Numbered from the stretch's first letter, positions 7,623 to 18,554 are shown. The stretch is DNA of 64,000 bases from Rhizobiales bacterium CCH10-E5 (GCA_001556125.1 LSIG01000125.1:1-64000), one strand, 5' to 3'. Notes: generated by a model from the letters alone, not told the origin. Made by a program: numbers and translations.

Positions 7623-9827
7623 TCAGGCGGCGGCTTTGGCCGCCGCTGCGCCGTAATAGCTCTCGCCGGTCTTGGCCATGCGCTTGAGCTGGCGGTTGGG
7701 CTTGAAGCGCTCGCCATGCTTCTTGGCCAGGCTCTCGCAGAGCTTCACGAAGGCGGCTGCGCCCATATTGTCGATGAAGGACAGCGTGCCGCCCGAATAG
7801 GGCGCGAAGCCGAAGCCGATGATCGAGCCGACATCGGCCTCGCGCGGATCGGTGACGACGCCTTCCTCATAGGTGCGGGCTGCCTCCAGCGCCTGCGTGA
7901 CCAGAAGACGGTGCTGCAGCTCCTGCATGTCGACCTGCTCCGGCGACAACCGCTTGCCGACCAGATCGGCGAGGCCTGGCCAGAGGCGCTTGGGCCCGGC
8001 TTCCGGATAGTCATAGAAGCCCTTGCGGTTCTTCCGGCCGAGACGCCCGTGCTTCTCGACCATGTCGGAGAGCAGTTTCTCCTGAGCGGGATCGACGGCG
8101 CCCTCGCCGAGCTGGGCCTTCGTCGCCTTCAGCACCTTGAAGGCGAGATCGACCGCGACCTCGTCATTGAGCGAGAGCGGGCCGACCGGCATGCCGGCCT
8201 GCTTGCCGGCCGCCTCGATCATCGCGGGCGGCACGCCCTCCATCAGCATGAGATGGCCTTCGCGCAGATAATTGCCGACGCAGCGATTGGCGTAGAAGCC
8301 GCGCGTGTCGTTGACGACGATCGGCGTCTTCTTGATGGCGCGGACGAAGTCGAGCGCCATGGCGAGCGCCTTCTTGCCGGTCTTTTTGGCCATGATGACC
8401 TCGACCAGCAGCATTTTCTCGACCGGCGAGAAGAAATGGATGCCGATGAAGTTCTGCGGCCGCAGGGAGTGCGACGCGAGACCGGTAATGGGCAAAGTGG
8501 AGGTGTTGGAGCCGAAGATGGTCTTCGGCCCGACGGCGGCTTCGACCTTGGCGATGACCTCGGCCTTGACCTTGGGATCCTCGAAGACGGCCTCGACCAC
8601 GAGGTCGCAGCCCTTGAGCGCTGTATAGTCTGCGGTCGCGGTGATGCGGGAGAGCAGCGCGTCGCGGTCGGCGGTCTTGGCGCGGCCCTTCATGATCTGG
8701 TCGGAGACCAGCTTGTGCGAATAGGCCTTGCCCTTGTCGGCTGCCTCCTGGTCGCGGTCGACCAGGACGACCTCGAGGCCGGCCTGGGCCGTGACATAGG
8801 CGATGCCGGCGCCCATGAAGCCGGCGCCGACGACGCCGACCTTCTTCAGCTTGCTCGGCGGCAGATCGGCCGGGCGGCGCGCGCCCTTGTTGAGCTCCTG
8901 CATCGAGACGAAGAGCGAGCGGATCATCGAGGCCGCCTCCTTCGTCCGCAGTATCTTGGCGAAGTAGCGGCTCTCGACCTTGAGGCCGAGATCGATCGGG
9001 AGCTGCAGGCCCTCATAGACCGCCGAGAGGATGGCCCGCGCCGCCGGGTAGTTGTCGTTGGTCTCGCGGCGATAGATCGCGTTGGCGGGCGGCCAGATCT
9101 GCATGCCGGCCGGCGAATAAACCTTGTTGGAGGGCAGCTTGAACTTCGGATCGTCCCAAGGCGCCTTCGCCTGCGGGTTGGCCTTGAGCCACTCCTTTGC
9201 GTTGGCCACGAGCTGATCGCGCGGGACGACAGCATGAACCAGGCCGGTGTTGCGGGCCGGCAGCGCCTTCACCTGCTCGCCCTTGAACATCATCTGCAGG
9301 GCGTCGCCGGTCTGCATCAGCCGGGCGACACGCTGGGTGCCGCCGGCGCCGGGGAAGAGCCCGACCTTGATCTCCGGCAGGCCGACGCGGGTCGAGGCAT
9401 CGTCGGAGACGACGCGATACTGGCAGGCGAGCGCGAGTTCGAAGGCGCCGCCGAGGCAGACGCCGTGAATCGCGGCGGCGAAGGGTTTCCCGCAGGTCTC
9501 GAGCTTGCGGTAGAGCAGCGAGAGCTTGCGGCTCTCGTCGAAGAAGGACTGCATCGCGACGGGCTCGCCCTTCTCCTTGGCGAGACGGATGTAGAGGTCG
9601 CGCAGGCCCTGCAGCATGGTCAGGTCGGCGCCGCCGGAGAAGGCCTCCTTGCCGGAGGTGATGACGCAGCCCTTGATCGCTTCGTCGCCGGCAACCGCGT
9701 CGATAATCTGGTCGATCTCGGCCATCAGCTCGGGCGTGATGACGTTCATCGAGCGGCCGGGCATGTCCCAGGTCGCGGTCGCGATGCCGTCGGAATCGGT
9801 CTCGAAGCGGAAATTTGTGAGGTTCAT
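7623..9827 (-). CDS. FadB/FadJ-type multifunctional beta-oxidation enzyme
   Basis: This 734-residue protein joins an N-terminal enoyl-CoA hydratase/isomerase domain (about 1-200) to a 3-hydroxyacyl-CoA dehydrogenase. The NAD-binding loop is VGVVGAGFMGAGIAYVTAQAG and a DH C-terminal domain follows (GFYANRC; HGRLGRKNRKGFYDY). It should hydrate enoyl-CoA and oxidise the L-3-hydroxyacyl-CoA. ATG 9827 has GAGGAG 7 bases upstream and was preferred to an ORF start five codons earlier. The thiolase gene ends 11 bases upstream; the pair forms the classical beta-oxidation complex. Confidence 0.93.
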   Translation of the reverse strand: MNLTNFRFETDSDGIATATWDMPGRSMNVITPELMAEIDQIIDAVAGDEAIKGCVITSGKEAFSGGADLTMLQGLRDLYIRLAKEKGEPVAMQSFFDESRKLSLLYRKLETCGKPFAAAIHGVCLGGAFELALACQYRVVSDDASTRVGLPEIKVGLFPGAGGTQRVARLMQTGDALQMMFKGEQVKALPARNTGLVHAVVPRDQLVANAKEWLKANPQAKAPWDDPKFKLPSNKVYSPAGMQIWPPANAIYRRETNDNYPAARAILSAVYEGLQLPIDLGLKVESRYFAKILRTKEAASMIRSLFVSMQELNKGARRPADLPPSKLKKVGVVGAGFMGAGIAYVTAQAGLEVVLVDRDQEAADKGKAYSHKLVSDQIMKGRAKTADRDALLSRITATADYTALKGCDLVVEAVFEDPKVKAEVIAKVEAAVGPKTIFGSNTSTLPITGLASHSLRPQNFIGIHFFSPVEKMLLVEVIMAKKTGKKALAMALDFVRAIKKTPIVVNDTRGFYANRCVGNYLREGHLMLMEGVPPAMIEAAGKQAGMPVGPLSLNDEVAVDLAFKVLKATKAQLGEGAVDPAQEKLLSDMVEKHGRLGRKNRKGFYDYPEAGPKRLWPGLADLVGKRLSPEQVDMQELQHRLLVTQALEAARTYEEGVVTDPREADVGSIIGFGFAPYSGGTLSFIDNMGAAAFVKLCESLAKKHGERFKPNRQLKRMAKTGESYYGAAAAKAAA

Positions 9828-9838
9828 GGCGGCTCTCC

Positions 9839-11047
9839 TCAAACCCGTTCGATAATGGTGGCGACGCCCATGCCGGCGGCGACGCAGAGCGTCACCAGGG
9901 CGGTGTTCTTGTCGGTGCGCTCCAGCTCGTCGAGCACGGTGCCGAGGATCATCGCTCCCGTCGCGCCGAGGGGATGGCCCATGGCGATCGCGCCGCCATT
10001 CACGTTCAGGATGGCGTCGTCGATGTCGAAGGCCTGCTGGAAGCGCAGCACGACCGAGGAGAAGGCCTCGTTCAGCTCGAAGAGATCGATGTCTTTCGTC
10101 GTCATGCCGGCCTTGCGCAGCACGAGCTCGGTGACGTCGACCGGGCCGGTCAGCATCAACGCGAGGTCCGAGCCGATGGTGGCGAAGGCGCGGATGCGAG
10201 CGCGGGGCTTTAGGCCCGCAGCCTTGCCGCCCTTCTTCGAGCCGACGAGCACGGCGGCCGCGCCATCGACGATGCCCGAGGAGTTGCCGGCATGGTGGAC
10301 GTGGTTGACGAACTCGACATCCGGGTGTGCCGCGGTCGCGACCGCGTCGAAGCCGCCCATCTCGCCCATCTGGACGAAGGAGGGCTTGAGCGCGGCGAGC
10401 GCCTGCATGTCGGTGCCCGGGCGGATCGTCTCGTCGCGGGCGAGGATGGTCAGGCCGTTGACGTCGGTAACCGGGATCACCGAATTCGCGAAGCGCCCGG
10501 CCTCCCAGGCGGCGTGAGCGCGCTTGTGCGAGCGCACGGCATAGGCGTCGACATCGTCACGCGAGAAGCCGTATTTCGTCGCGATCAGATCGGCCGAGAT
10601 GCCCTGCGGCATGAAGTAGGTGTCGATGGCGACGGAAGGATCGACCGCGATGCCGAAACCCGAGGCGCCCATGCCGACGCGGCTCATGCTCTCGACGCCG
10701 CCGCCGATCGCCAGCTCCTTCTGGCCCGACATCACCTGCGCCGCAGCGAGGTTCACCGCATCCAGCCCCGAGGCGCAGAAGCGGTTGATTTGGATGCCCG
10801 GCACCTCCTTGCCGTAGCCGGCCTTGAGCGCGACCGTGCGGGCGATGTCGGCGCCGGCCTCGCCGACGGGATCGACGCAGCCGAAGACGACGTCCTCGAC
10901 GAGCTTCGTGTCGAGCTCGTTGCGATCCCGGAGCGCGCGCAGCGTCGTGGTGCCGAGCTCGATCGCGGTGACCTCGTGCAGCGAGCCGTCGGCCTTGCCC
11001 TTACCGCGCGGCGTGCGGACATGGTCGTAGATGAATGCGTCTGCCAT
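9839..11047 (-). CDS. acetyl-CoA C-acyltransferase (FadA-type thiolase)
   Basis: The 402-residue thiolase carries the nucleophile Cys in NRFCASGLDAV, the His in NEAFSSVV and the C-terminal catalytic pair GGAIAMGHPLGATGA and CVAAGMGVA. It cleaves 3-ketoacyl-CoA to acetyl-CoA in the last step of beta-oxidation. It is followed after 11 bases by the FadB/FadJ-type gene, its expected partner. A REP-like repeat separates it from the acyl-CoA dehydrogenase upstream, so it may be differentially expressed. Confidence 0.93.
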   Translation of the reverse strand: MADAFIYDHVRTPRGKGKADGSLHEVTAIELGTTTLRALRDRNELDTKLVEDVVFGCVDPVGEAGADIARTVALKAGYGKEVPGIQINRFCASGLDAVNLAAAQVMSGQKELAIGGGVESMSRVGMGASGFGIAVDPSVAIDTYFMPQGISADLIATKYGFSRDDVDAYAVRSHKRAHAAWEAGRFANSVIPVTDVNGLTILARDETIRPGTDMQALAALKPSFVQMGEMGGFDAVATAAHPDVEFVNHVHHAGNSSGIVDGAAAVLVGSKKGGKAAGLKPRARIRAFATIGSDLALMLTGPVDVTELVLRKAGMTTKDIDLFELNEAFSSVVLRFQQAFDIDDAILNVNGGAIAMGHPLGATGAMILGTVLDELERTDKNTALVTLCVAAGMGVATIIERV

Positions 11048-11098
11048 CAGGGGCCTCCCGGGCTGGCCGCTGCGAGGCGGCTCATTTTCGTGCCGGAC

Positions 11099-11186
11099 GT
11101 CATGGTCGGGCTTGACCCGACCATCTCGTCATCCAGCGGCGTGTGCAAGGTCTGCGAGAAATGGTCGGGCCAAGCCCGACCATGAC
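11099..11186. repeat. REP/BIME-like palindrome pair, copy A
   Basis: Two units in mirror orientation. Unit 1 (11099-11124) pairs ATGGTCGGG with CCCGACCAT around CTTGA. Unit 2 (11161-11183, then GAC) has the same arms around CCAAG. It lies between the acyl-CoA dehydrogenase and thiolase genes, which share a direction, and could stabilise or attenuate the transcript. Confidence 0.85.
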
Positions 11187-11195
11187 GCGCGATGC

Positions 11196-12992
<1,797 letters not shown>

Positions 12993-13041
12993 GGCGTTCC
13001 TCCCTCGCGTCGGCCGGGCGTCTGCGACAGCGACGCTCCGT

Positions 13042-13063
13042 GATAGTTCACATCTAAACTATC
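13042..13063. promoter_or_regulatory. dyad in the acyl-CoA dehydrogenase promoter region
   Basis: GATAGTT (13042-13048) and AACTATC (13057-13063) are exact inverted repeats with an 8-base spacer, 50 bases before the acyl-CoA dehydrogenase start. On the minus strand TTGCCA lies just upstream as a possible -35. It is a candidate operator for the neighbouring MerR-family protein or another regulator. Confidence 0.4.
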
Positions 13064-13130
13064 TAGCCACGCTTGGCAAGGAAGCTCGCGCGTTCGTGCT
13101 CGCAGGACAAAGGCGGGAGGCCCGGAAAGA

Positions 13131-13157
13131 CGAACGCCCCGGCCGCTGGCCGGGGCG
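13131..13157 (-). terminator. terminator after the MerR gene
   Basis: A perfect 10-bp GC stem, CGCCCCGGCC (13135-13144) with GGCCGGGGCG (13148-13157), is followed on the minus strand by CGTTCGTCTTTCC. It lies 73 bases after the MerR stop. The T-tract is short, so efficiency is uncertain. Confidence 0.55.
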
Positions 13158-13230
13158 TCGATGACGGGTATCGATGTTCACAACATCCGGCGGGCGGAGC
13201 CGACCGGCGTCGCAAGGCCCAGGGCGGAGC

Positions 13231-13686
13231 TCAAGCCTTGGCGAAGCGGGCAGCGGACGCTTCCAGCTCGGCGATGGCGTCGTCGATCTCGGATCGCTGA
13301 GTCCGCAGCAGCTCGAGCTGCTCGAGGACCTGCTCGCGGCTGAGCTGGAGGCCGCCGACGGAGGCGGCGCCACCCTCGGCGCCCTTCTTGTCCTCATTGG
13401 CCAGCATGGCGCGGATCTCGACCAGCGTGAAACCGAGCTGCTTGCCCTTCAGGATCAGGGCGAGGCGGGCGCGATCGCGGCTGGAATAGATGCGCGTCAT
13501 GCCCGAGCGGGCCGGCGCGATCAGACCGCGTGATTCGTAGAAGCGCAGCGTGCGCAGCGTTACGCCGAAATCGCGGGCGAGATCGCTGATGGTGAAGCCG
13601 CCGGAAGCATCGGCGTCGTTCTGAGCGGGATCGGCACGGCCGTTATCGATCGAGGCGGCCGCCAGAGCGGAGCTTTGGCGAGACAT
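13231..13686 (-). CDS. MerR family transcriptional regulator
   Basis: The 151-residue protein has an N-terminal MerR winged helix (FTISDLARDFGVTLRTLRFYESRGLIAP, about residues 30-57), the YSSRDRARLALILKGKQLGF wing, and a C-terminal coiled coil (about 100-148) without conserved metal-binding Cys. This matches the LiuR-like branch that controls acyl-CoA catabolism in proteobacteria. The ATG at 13686 has AAGGA 9 bases upstream. It lies directly upstream of, and in the same direction as, the beta-oxidation genes; control of those genes is inferred from position and family. Confidence 0.9.
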   Translation of the reverse strand: MSRQSSALAAASIDNGRADPAQNDADASGGFTISDLARDFGVTLRTLRFYESRGLIAPARSGMTRIYSSRDRARLALILKGKQLGFTLVEIRAMLANEDKKGAEGGAASVGGLQLSREQVLEQLELLRTQRSEIDDAIAELEASAARFAKA

Positions 13687-13779
13687 CGGGTTCAATCCTT
13701 GAATGCGGAAAATAGGTCGCCATGAGAATCAGGCGATCTTGGGATGGCCCCTTCTACGACAAACCCTCTCCTAGCGTCA

Positions 13780-13811
13780 GGTAATGTGACCCTTACCTGA
13801 GGTAAGTTACC
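13780..13811. promoter_or_regulatory. GGTAA/TTACC half-site array, candidate MerR operator
   Basis: Four alternating half-sites occur: GGTAA (13780-13784), TTACC (13793-13797), GGTAA (13801-13805) and TTACC (13807-13811). The central part reads as a perfect palindrome, CTTACC-TGA-GGTAAG (13792-13806). It lies about 95 bases upstream of the MerR start, suiting autoregulation. Confidence 0.45.
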
Positions 13812-13860
13812 GTTAGCCGAAGCCCGGGGCCGGCTTGCGTCCCCTGCCGTTCGGGAAAAA

Positions 13861-13898
13861 TTAACCCTTGGGGTCGGAATCTTAACCCGCTGTTTACC
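13861..13898 (+). promoter_or_regulatory. CtrA-like box with overlapping GANTC site upstream of PodJ-like gene
   Basis: TTAACC occurs at 13861, and TTAA-N7-TTTACC at 13882-13898 differs by one base from the CtrA consensus TTAA-N7-TTAA. GAATC (13877-13881), a CcrM methylation site, abuts it. Such an arrangement marks cell-cycle-controlled promoters in alphaproteobacteria; function here is inferred. Confidence 0.45.
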
Positions 13899-14043
13899 AC
13901 GTCGACCAAAAGCTCGCGCTTGCAGATCGGCGTCCTGCCTGTGGCAACCTATTCTTCAGGTGTCGACGATCCGCAGGAAGCCGCGGCGTTCAGGGGCCTG
14001 CGTCTTCCGGTCTGGTTCGGAAGCCCCGAAGGCGAGCGTCAAC

Positions 14044-17000
14044 ATGGCCACCAGCCTGCCCTGGAGCGTCAAGGGCGTCGATCCCCGCACGCGCGATGCC
14101 GCCAAGGCCGCCGCTCGGCGCGCCGGAATGACGCTGGGCGAATGGCTGGACCACAAGCTGCGCGAGGAAGCCGCACCCGAGCCGGCCCCGCCACCGGAGC
14201 AGCTCGACATCGCCGCCCTCTCCGAACGCCTGGCGCGGCTCTCCCAGGGCCAGATGGATACCGCGCCGCAACCGGCCGCCCCGATCTCCCGAGACGACCC
14301 GTCCCGTCGGGACATCGACACGGTCCTCGCCCAGGCGGCGCAGATCGAAAAGCTGACCCGCGAATCGAGCGCCAAGACCGCCGGCGCTCTGGATTCGATC
14401 GCCCGTTGGATCGAGACCGCCGAGCAGCGGATGAGCTCGGGCGAGCGCGCTGCCGCCGAGCGTCAGGACCGCGCGACCAGCGTCATCGCCGATGCGATCA
14501 AGACCATGGGCGAGCGCCTCGCCGAGATCGAGCGCCGCACGAGCGAGGCCGCGCGTGCGCCGGCCCGCAGCGAAGCGGCCCCGCGTCTGGCCTTCAGCCG
14601 TGACGGCCTCGCCGCCGCCGTCACTGACATCCGCACCCGCCAGCGCGTGCTGGACGAGGAAGACGGCTCCGCTCTTCGCGCCCCCTCCGCCGCAGCGGAA
14701 AGCCGCATCTCCGCCCTGCGGCAGGATCTCCGCGACCTCAGCGCCCGCATCGCGCCGGCGGCAGCCCGCACGGAACGCCCGTTGGCACCGGTCCGCCCGG
14801 CCCCGCCCGCCCGCGACCCACAGATCGACCAGATCGAAGGCCGGATCGCGGAGCTCGGCGCCAAGCTCGACCGGCTCGACACGCGCGACCGGCTCGAGCC
14901 CATCCTGAAGCCGCTGGCGCGGATCGAATCCGAGGTCGCGCGACTGGCGCATGACCGTTCCGGCGAGAGCTTCCAGCGCTTCGAGCTCGAGATCGCCCAT
15001 CTCGCCGCCAAGGTCGATGCGCTGACGGCGCGCGGCGGCGACCGCACGATGCTGGTGCCGCTCCAGCGCGACATCGCCGAGCTGCGCGACATCCTGGCCA
15101 GCAGCGGCAGCGAGGCGCGGCTGGGCGAGCTGTCGCAGCAGGTCGGAGCGCTTTCGCTCGAAATCGGCCGGATGCGCGACAGCCGACCGGACGGTCGCGA
15201 GTTGCACGGCCTGACAGCGGCCATCGACGACATCCGCGACGCCATTCTCTCCGACCGCAGCCAGTCCCGTCTTCAGGATCTCGAGCCTCTGGCGGCGCTA
15301 TCCCGGCAGATCGAGACGCTGGCCGGAAAGCTCGACACGCGCTCCGACCGCCAGATCGAGGACCGGATCGACGCGCTGCAGGCCCGGATCGAGCAGCTGG
15401 CCGAGAAGGGCCCCACTGCTGTCACGCGCCAGATCGAGGCGCTGGCCGGGCGCATCGAAAATCTCGCAGCCTCCAGCAGCCTCGCGCATCTCGTCAGTGA
15501 CGGCCAGCCGGTCCAGGTCACCCAGGTCGATCTGCGCCCGGTCGAGGAGATGCTGCGCAATCTCGCCGAGAAGATCGACGAGGCCGGCCGTCCCGGCGCC
15601 GACACCGGCGCTTTCGATGCGCTGGAGCGCCAGATCTCCGGCCTCGCACAGCGCCTCGACGCCGCTGCAGCGACGCGTTCGGCTGAGACCGGCATGGAGC
15701 GCACCCTGCAGGATCTCGTGCTGCATCTTCGCTCGCTGCGCGAGGAAACCACGGAAGCCGCCGAGCGCGCCGCCCGCGCTGCGATGTCGGACCATCTCGG
15801 CAAGGCGCCGCAGTCGAGCGGCCTTTCGGAGCTGAGCACGCTGCTCTCGGGCCTACACGCGACGCAGGCCTCGACCGGCCGCGAGACGCAGGACGCCATC
15901 GGCGCGGTCCACCAGACGCTCGAGACCATCATCTCCCGGCTCTCCAGCCTCGAGGCGGAGCTGGTCGCGGACCGGCAGGCCGCCGCGGCCGCCCCCGCGC
16001 AAGCGCCGATGCCGCCGCGCGTGGCCGCGGCCGGGCGCGCCGCCGCCAAGCCCCCGGTCGCACCCGCCGGCATCAGCCTGGCAATGGAGGACCGCATCGC
16101 GGCGCCCGAGCGCGCCCCCGCCGCCAAGGCCGAATCGGCCGCCGCCGCGACGACACAGCTCAATGCGGCGCTGGACGTGCCGCTCGAGCCCGGCTCCGGA
16201 CGGCCGCGGGCCGAGGCGCCGGCCGGCGCGACTGCCGACGCACAGTCGATTCGCCAGAACCTGATCGCGGCCGCACGTCGCTCCGCCAAGGCCGCAACGG
16301 AGGCCGCCGCCAGCGCGCCGGCGGCTGCTCCGGAGACGGCGAAGGGCGGCAACCGCATCAAGGAGATGCTGGAGAAGCGCAAGCGCCCGCTCCTGCTCGG
16401 TCTCGCCGCGCTGGTGCTGGCGCTCGGTACCGCGCATCTCGTCAGCGGCGCGCTGAAGGGTCCGCGCACCGCCGCAACCGGTGAAGCCGTCCAGAGCCCG
16501 ATCGCGCCGCGCGAGGAGGCCCCGGCCCTGCCTCCGCCGGCAAAGGACCAGTCTTCCGCGCTGCAGCCCGGCACCGCCGCGCCGCAGGCGAGCACGCTGG
16601 CTGCGATCCCCGCCGGCGCTCCCGCCGGCGCCGAGGTCACCGGTTCGACCACGCAGCCCCCGGCTCCGCCGCTGGCGGCCCCCGTCGCCGCTCCGCCGGC
16701 GGTGAACGCCGAGGCGGTGCAGCCCGTGACCGGCCTGGGCGAGTTGCCCCCCGGACTGGGCGGGCCGGGGCTGCGCAAGGCAGCGCTCGATGGCGACGCC
16801 CGCGCCGTCTACGAACTCGCCAGCCGCGCCGCCGACGGCCCGGCCGCCACGCGCGATCCGAAGCTCGCCATGCGACTGTTCGAGCGTGCTGCGGTGGCCG
16901 GTCTCGCCCCGGCGCAGTTCCGCCTCGGCAACATGTTCGAGAAGGGCATCGGCACAGCGCGCGACCTGTCGCTGGCCCGCGTCTGGTACACGCGCGCCGC

Positions 17001-17427
17001 CGAGCGCGGCAACGCCAAGGCGATGCACAATCTTGCCGTGCTCCATGCCGAGGGCGTCTCGGGCAAGCCGGATTATGCCTCGGCCACGGACTGGTTCCGC
17101 CGCGCGGCCGAGCACGGCGTGCGCGACAGCCAGTACAACCTTGCCGTCCTGCTCGGCCGCGGGCTCGGCGCGCCGACCGACCTCGCCCAGTCCTATCTCT
17201 GGTTCGCGGTCGCGGCCAGCCAGGGCGACGACGACGCGACGCGCAAGCGCGACGAGGTCGCCCAGCGCCTGAGCCCGACCGATCTCGCCGCCGCCAAGGC
17301 CGAGGCCGCCGCCTGGAAGCCGCGCCAGGCCAGCGCCGCCGCCAACGAGGTGACGCCGCCCGCGCGCGGCTGGGAAGCCGCGCCGACCGCCACGGCGCCG
17401 AAGCCGGCCAAGCCCGCCCGCATCTGA
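14044..17427 (+). CDS. PodJ-like polar localisation protein with Sel1 repeats
   Basis: From ATG 14044 the protein has 1127 residues. The N-terminus WSVKGVDPRTRDAAKAAARR...GEWLDHKL is a short helical motif found in PodJ-type proteins. A very long coiled-coil region (about 60-660) follows, then a Pro/Ala-rich linker, one membrane helix (about 782-805), a Pro/Ala periplasmic linker and about four Sel1 repeats (about 910-1085, e.g. AQFRLGNMFEKGIG, AMHNLAVLHAEG). PodJ organises polar development and flagellar or stalk pole identity in Caulobacter. The C-terminal peptidoglycan-binding domain of Caulobacter PodJ is not visible here. The extra upstream codons to 13960 lack a ribosome site. Confidence 0.78.
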   Translation: MATSLPWSVKGVDPRTRDAAKAAARRAGMTLGEWLDHKLREEAAPEPAPPPEQLDIAALSERLARLSQGQMDTAPQPAAPISRDDPSRRDIDTVLAQAAQIEKLTRESSAKTAGALDSIARWIETAEQRMSSGERAAAERQDRATSVIADAIKTMGERLAEIERRTSEAARAPARSEAAPRLAFSRDGLAAAVTDIRTRQRVLDEEDGSALRAPSAAAESRISALRQDLRDLSARIAPAAARTERPLAPVRPAPPARDPQIDQIEGRIAELGAKLDRLDTRDRLEPILKPLARIESEVARLAHDRSGESFQRFELEIAHLAAKVDALTARGGDRTMLVPLQRDIAELRDILASSGSEARLGELSQQVGALSLEIGRMRDSRPDGRELHGLTAAIDDIRDAILSDRSQSRLQDLEPLAALSRQIETLAGKLDTRSDRQIEDRIDALQARIEQLAEKGPTAVTRQIEALAGRIENLAASSSLAHLVSDGQPVQVTQVDLRPVEEMLRNLAEKIDEAGRPGADTGAFDALERQISGLAQRLDAAAATRSAETGMERTLQDLVLHLRSLREETTEAAERAARAAMSDHLGKAPQSSGLSELSTLLSGLHATQASTGRETQDAIGAVHQTLETIISRLSSLEAELVADRQAAAAAPAQAPMPPRVAAAGRAAAKPPVAPAGISLAMEDRIAAPERAPAAKAESAAAATTQLNAALDVPLEPGSGRPRAEAPAGATADAQSIRQNLIAAARRSAKAATEAAASAPAAAPETAKGGNRIKEMLEKRKRPLLLGLAALVLALGTAHLVSGALKGPRTAATGEAVQSPIAPREEAPALPPPAKDQSSALQPGTAAPQASTLAAIPAGAPAGAEVTGSTTQPPAPPLAAPVAAPPAVNAEAVQPVTGLGELPPGLGGPGLRKAALDGDARAVYELASRAADGPAATRDPKLAMRLFERAAVAGLAPAQFRLGNMFEKGIGTARDLSLARVWYTRAAERGNAKAMHNLAVLHAEGVSGKPDYASATDWFRRAAEHGVRDSQYNLAVLLGRGLGAPTDLAQSYLWFAVAASQGDDDATRKRDEVAQRLSPTDLAAAKAEAAAWKPRQASAAANEVTPPARGWEAAPTATAPKPAKPARI

Positions 17428-17624
17428 GCTCGAGGCGAGCGGCCGGAGGAGCCCACAGGGCGGAACCGTCATGGTTTCGACGCGTTGGCGCGCCATCAGG
17501 ACGAGGCCGGCTTTCGCCCGCGTCGTCCTCGCCGCATCGGAAACTCCCCTTAACCGGATCGGTGCAGAGTGAGTCCCGGCGGGCGGGGCCGCCAGCAGAC
17601 GCCCGCGTCGCGTGAGGAGCCGAG

Positions 17625-18554
17625 GTGCAGATCTATCTCCCGATCGCCGAGCTGCCGATCAGCATCCTTACGGTGCTGGGGCTCAGCGGCGCGGTCGGCT
17701 TCGTCTCCGGGCTGTTCGGGGTCGGCGGCGGCTTCCTGCTCACACCGCTGCTGATCTTCCTCGACATCCCTCCCGCGGTCGCAGTCGCCACCGTCGCGGC
17801 CCAGGTCGCCGGCTCCTCGACGACCGGCGTGCTGACCTATTGGCGGCGGCGCGCTCTGGATCTGAAGCTCGGCAGCATCCTGGTCGCGGGCGGTATCCTC
17901 GGCACACTGCTCGGCGTGCTGTTCTTCAACTCGATGCGTCGCCTCGGCCAGCTCGAGCTGGTGATCACCCTGTCCTATGTGACGCTGTTCACGATCATTG
18001 GCGGGCTGATGCTCTATGACGCGCTGCGCGCCATGTTGCGCGTCCGCGCCGGCAAGCCGGCGCGGCTGAAGCGACGGGCCGGCACCCATCCCTGGTGGAT
18101 GGGGCTGCCACTGCGGATGCGCTTTCCGGATTCGCAGCTCTATTGCAGCGTCATCCCGATCGCGACGCTCGCCATCGTGATCGGCTTCATCGGCGCGGTC
18201 CTGGGCGTCGGCGGCGGCTTCATTCTCGTCCCGGCCCTGATCTATTTCTTCCGCATCCCCACCGCCATCGTGGTCGGGACATCGCTTTTCCAGATCCTGG
18301 TCACGATGACCGGCGCAACGCTGTTGCACGCGCTGACCAACCAGTCGGTCGACATCGTGCTGGCGATCCTGCTGCTGCTCGGCGGCGTGATCGGCGCACA
18401 GTTCGGCGGGCGGGCCGCGCGCAACCTCAACGTCGAATCCTTCCGTCTGCTGCTCGCCTTGCTGATCCTCTCGGTCGGGCTGCGCTTCGCGATCGAACTC
18501 TTCATCCCGCCGAGCGAGCCGTTTTCCGTCGTGATCTCGGAGGGGACGCGATGA
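17625..18554 (+). CDS. TauE/SafE family sulfite/anion exporter
   Basis: This 309-residue integral membrane protein has two repeated halves, each opening with the family glycine motif (VSGLFGVGGGFLLTP near residue 26 and GAVLGVGGGFILVP near 190), with about eight to nine helices. TauE/SafE proteins move sulfite, sulfoacetate or other organic anions. GTG 17625 is preceded by GAGGAG. Its stop overlaps the start of the TIGR02186 gene by 4 bases, a pairing repeatedly seen in alphaproteobacteria, so the two act together. The substrate is not readable from sequence. Confidence 0.88.
   Translation: MQIYLPIAELPISILTVLGLSGAVGFVSGLFGVGGGFLLTPLLIFLDIPPAVAVATVAAQVAGSSTTGVLTYWRRRALDLKLGSILVAGGILGTLLGVLFFNSMRRLGQLELVITLSYVTLFTIIGGLMLYDALRAMLRVRAGKPARLKRRAGTHPWWMGLPLRMRFPDSQLYCSVIPIATLAIVIGFIGAVLGVGGGFILVPALIYFFRIPTAIVVGTSLFQILVTMTGATLLHALTNQSVDIVLAILLLLGGVIGAQFGGRAARNLNVESFRLLLALLILSVGLRFAIELFIPPSEPFSVVISEGTR

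Larger units (their letters stand above)
13687..14043. other. divergent intergenic region between MerR and PodJ-like genes
   Basis: This 357-base stretch has no convincing gene. It holds the GGTAA/TTACC half-site array (13780-13811) near the MerR side and a CtrA-like box overlapping a GANTC site (13861-13898) near the PodJ-like side, so two separately controlled promoters are likely. It is less GC-rich than the flanking genes. Confidence 0.6.

Noticed and set aside
7473..10517. 1014-codon open frame on the plus strand
   Set aside because: It spans the antisense of the FadB/FadJ-type and thiolase genes, crossing the gene boundary between them. No domain is seen.
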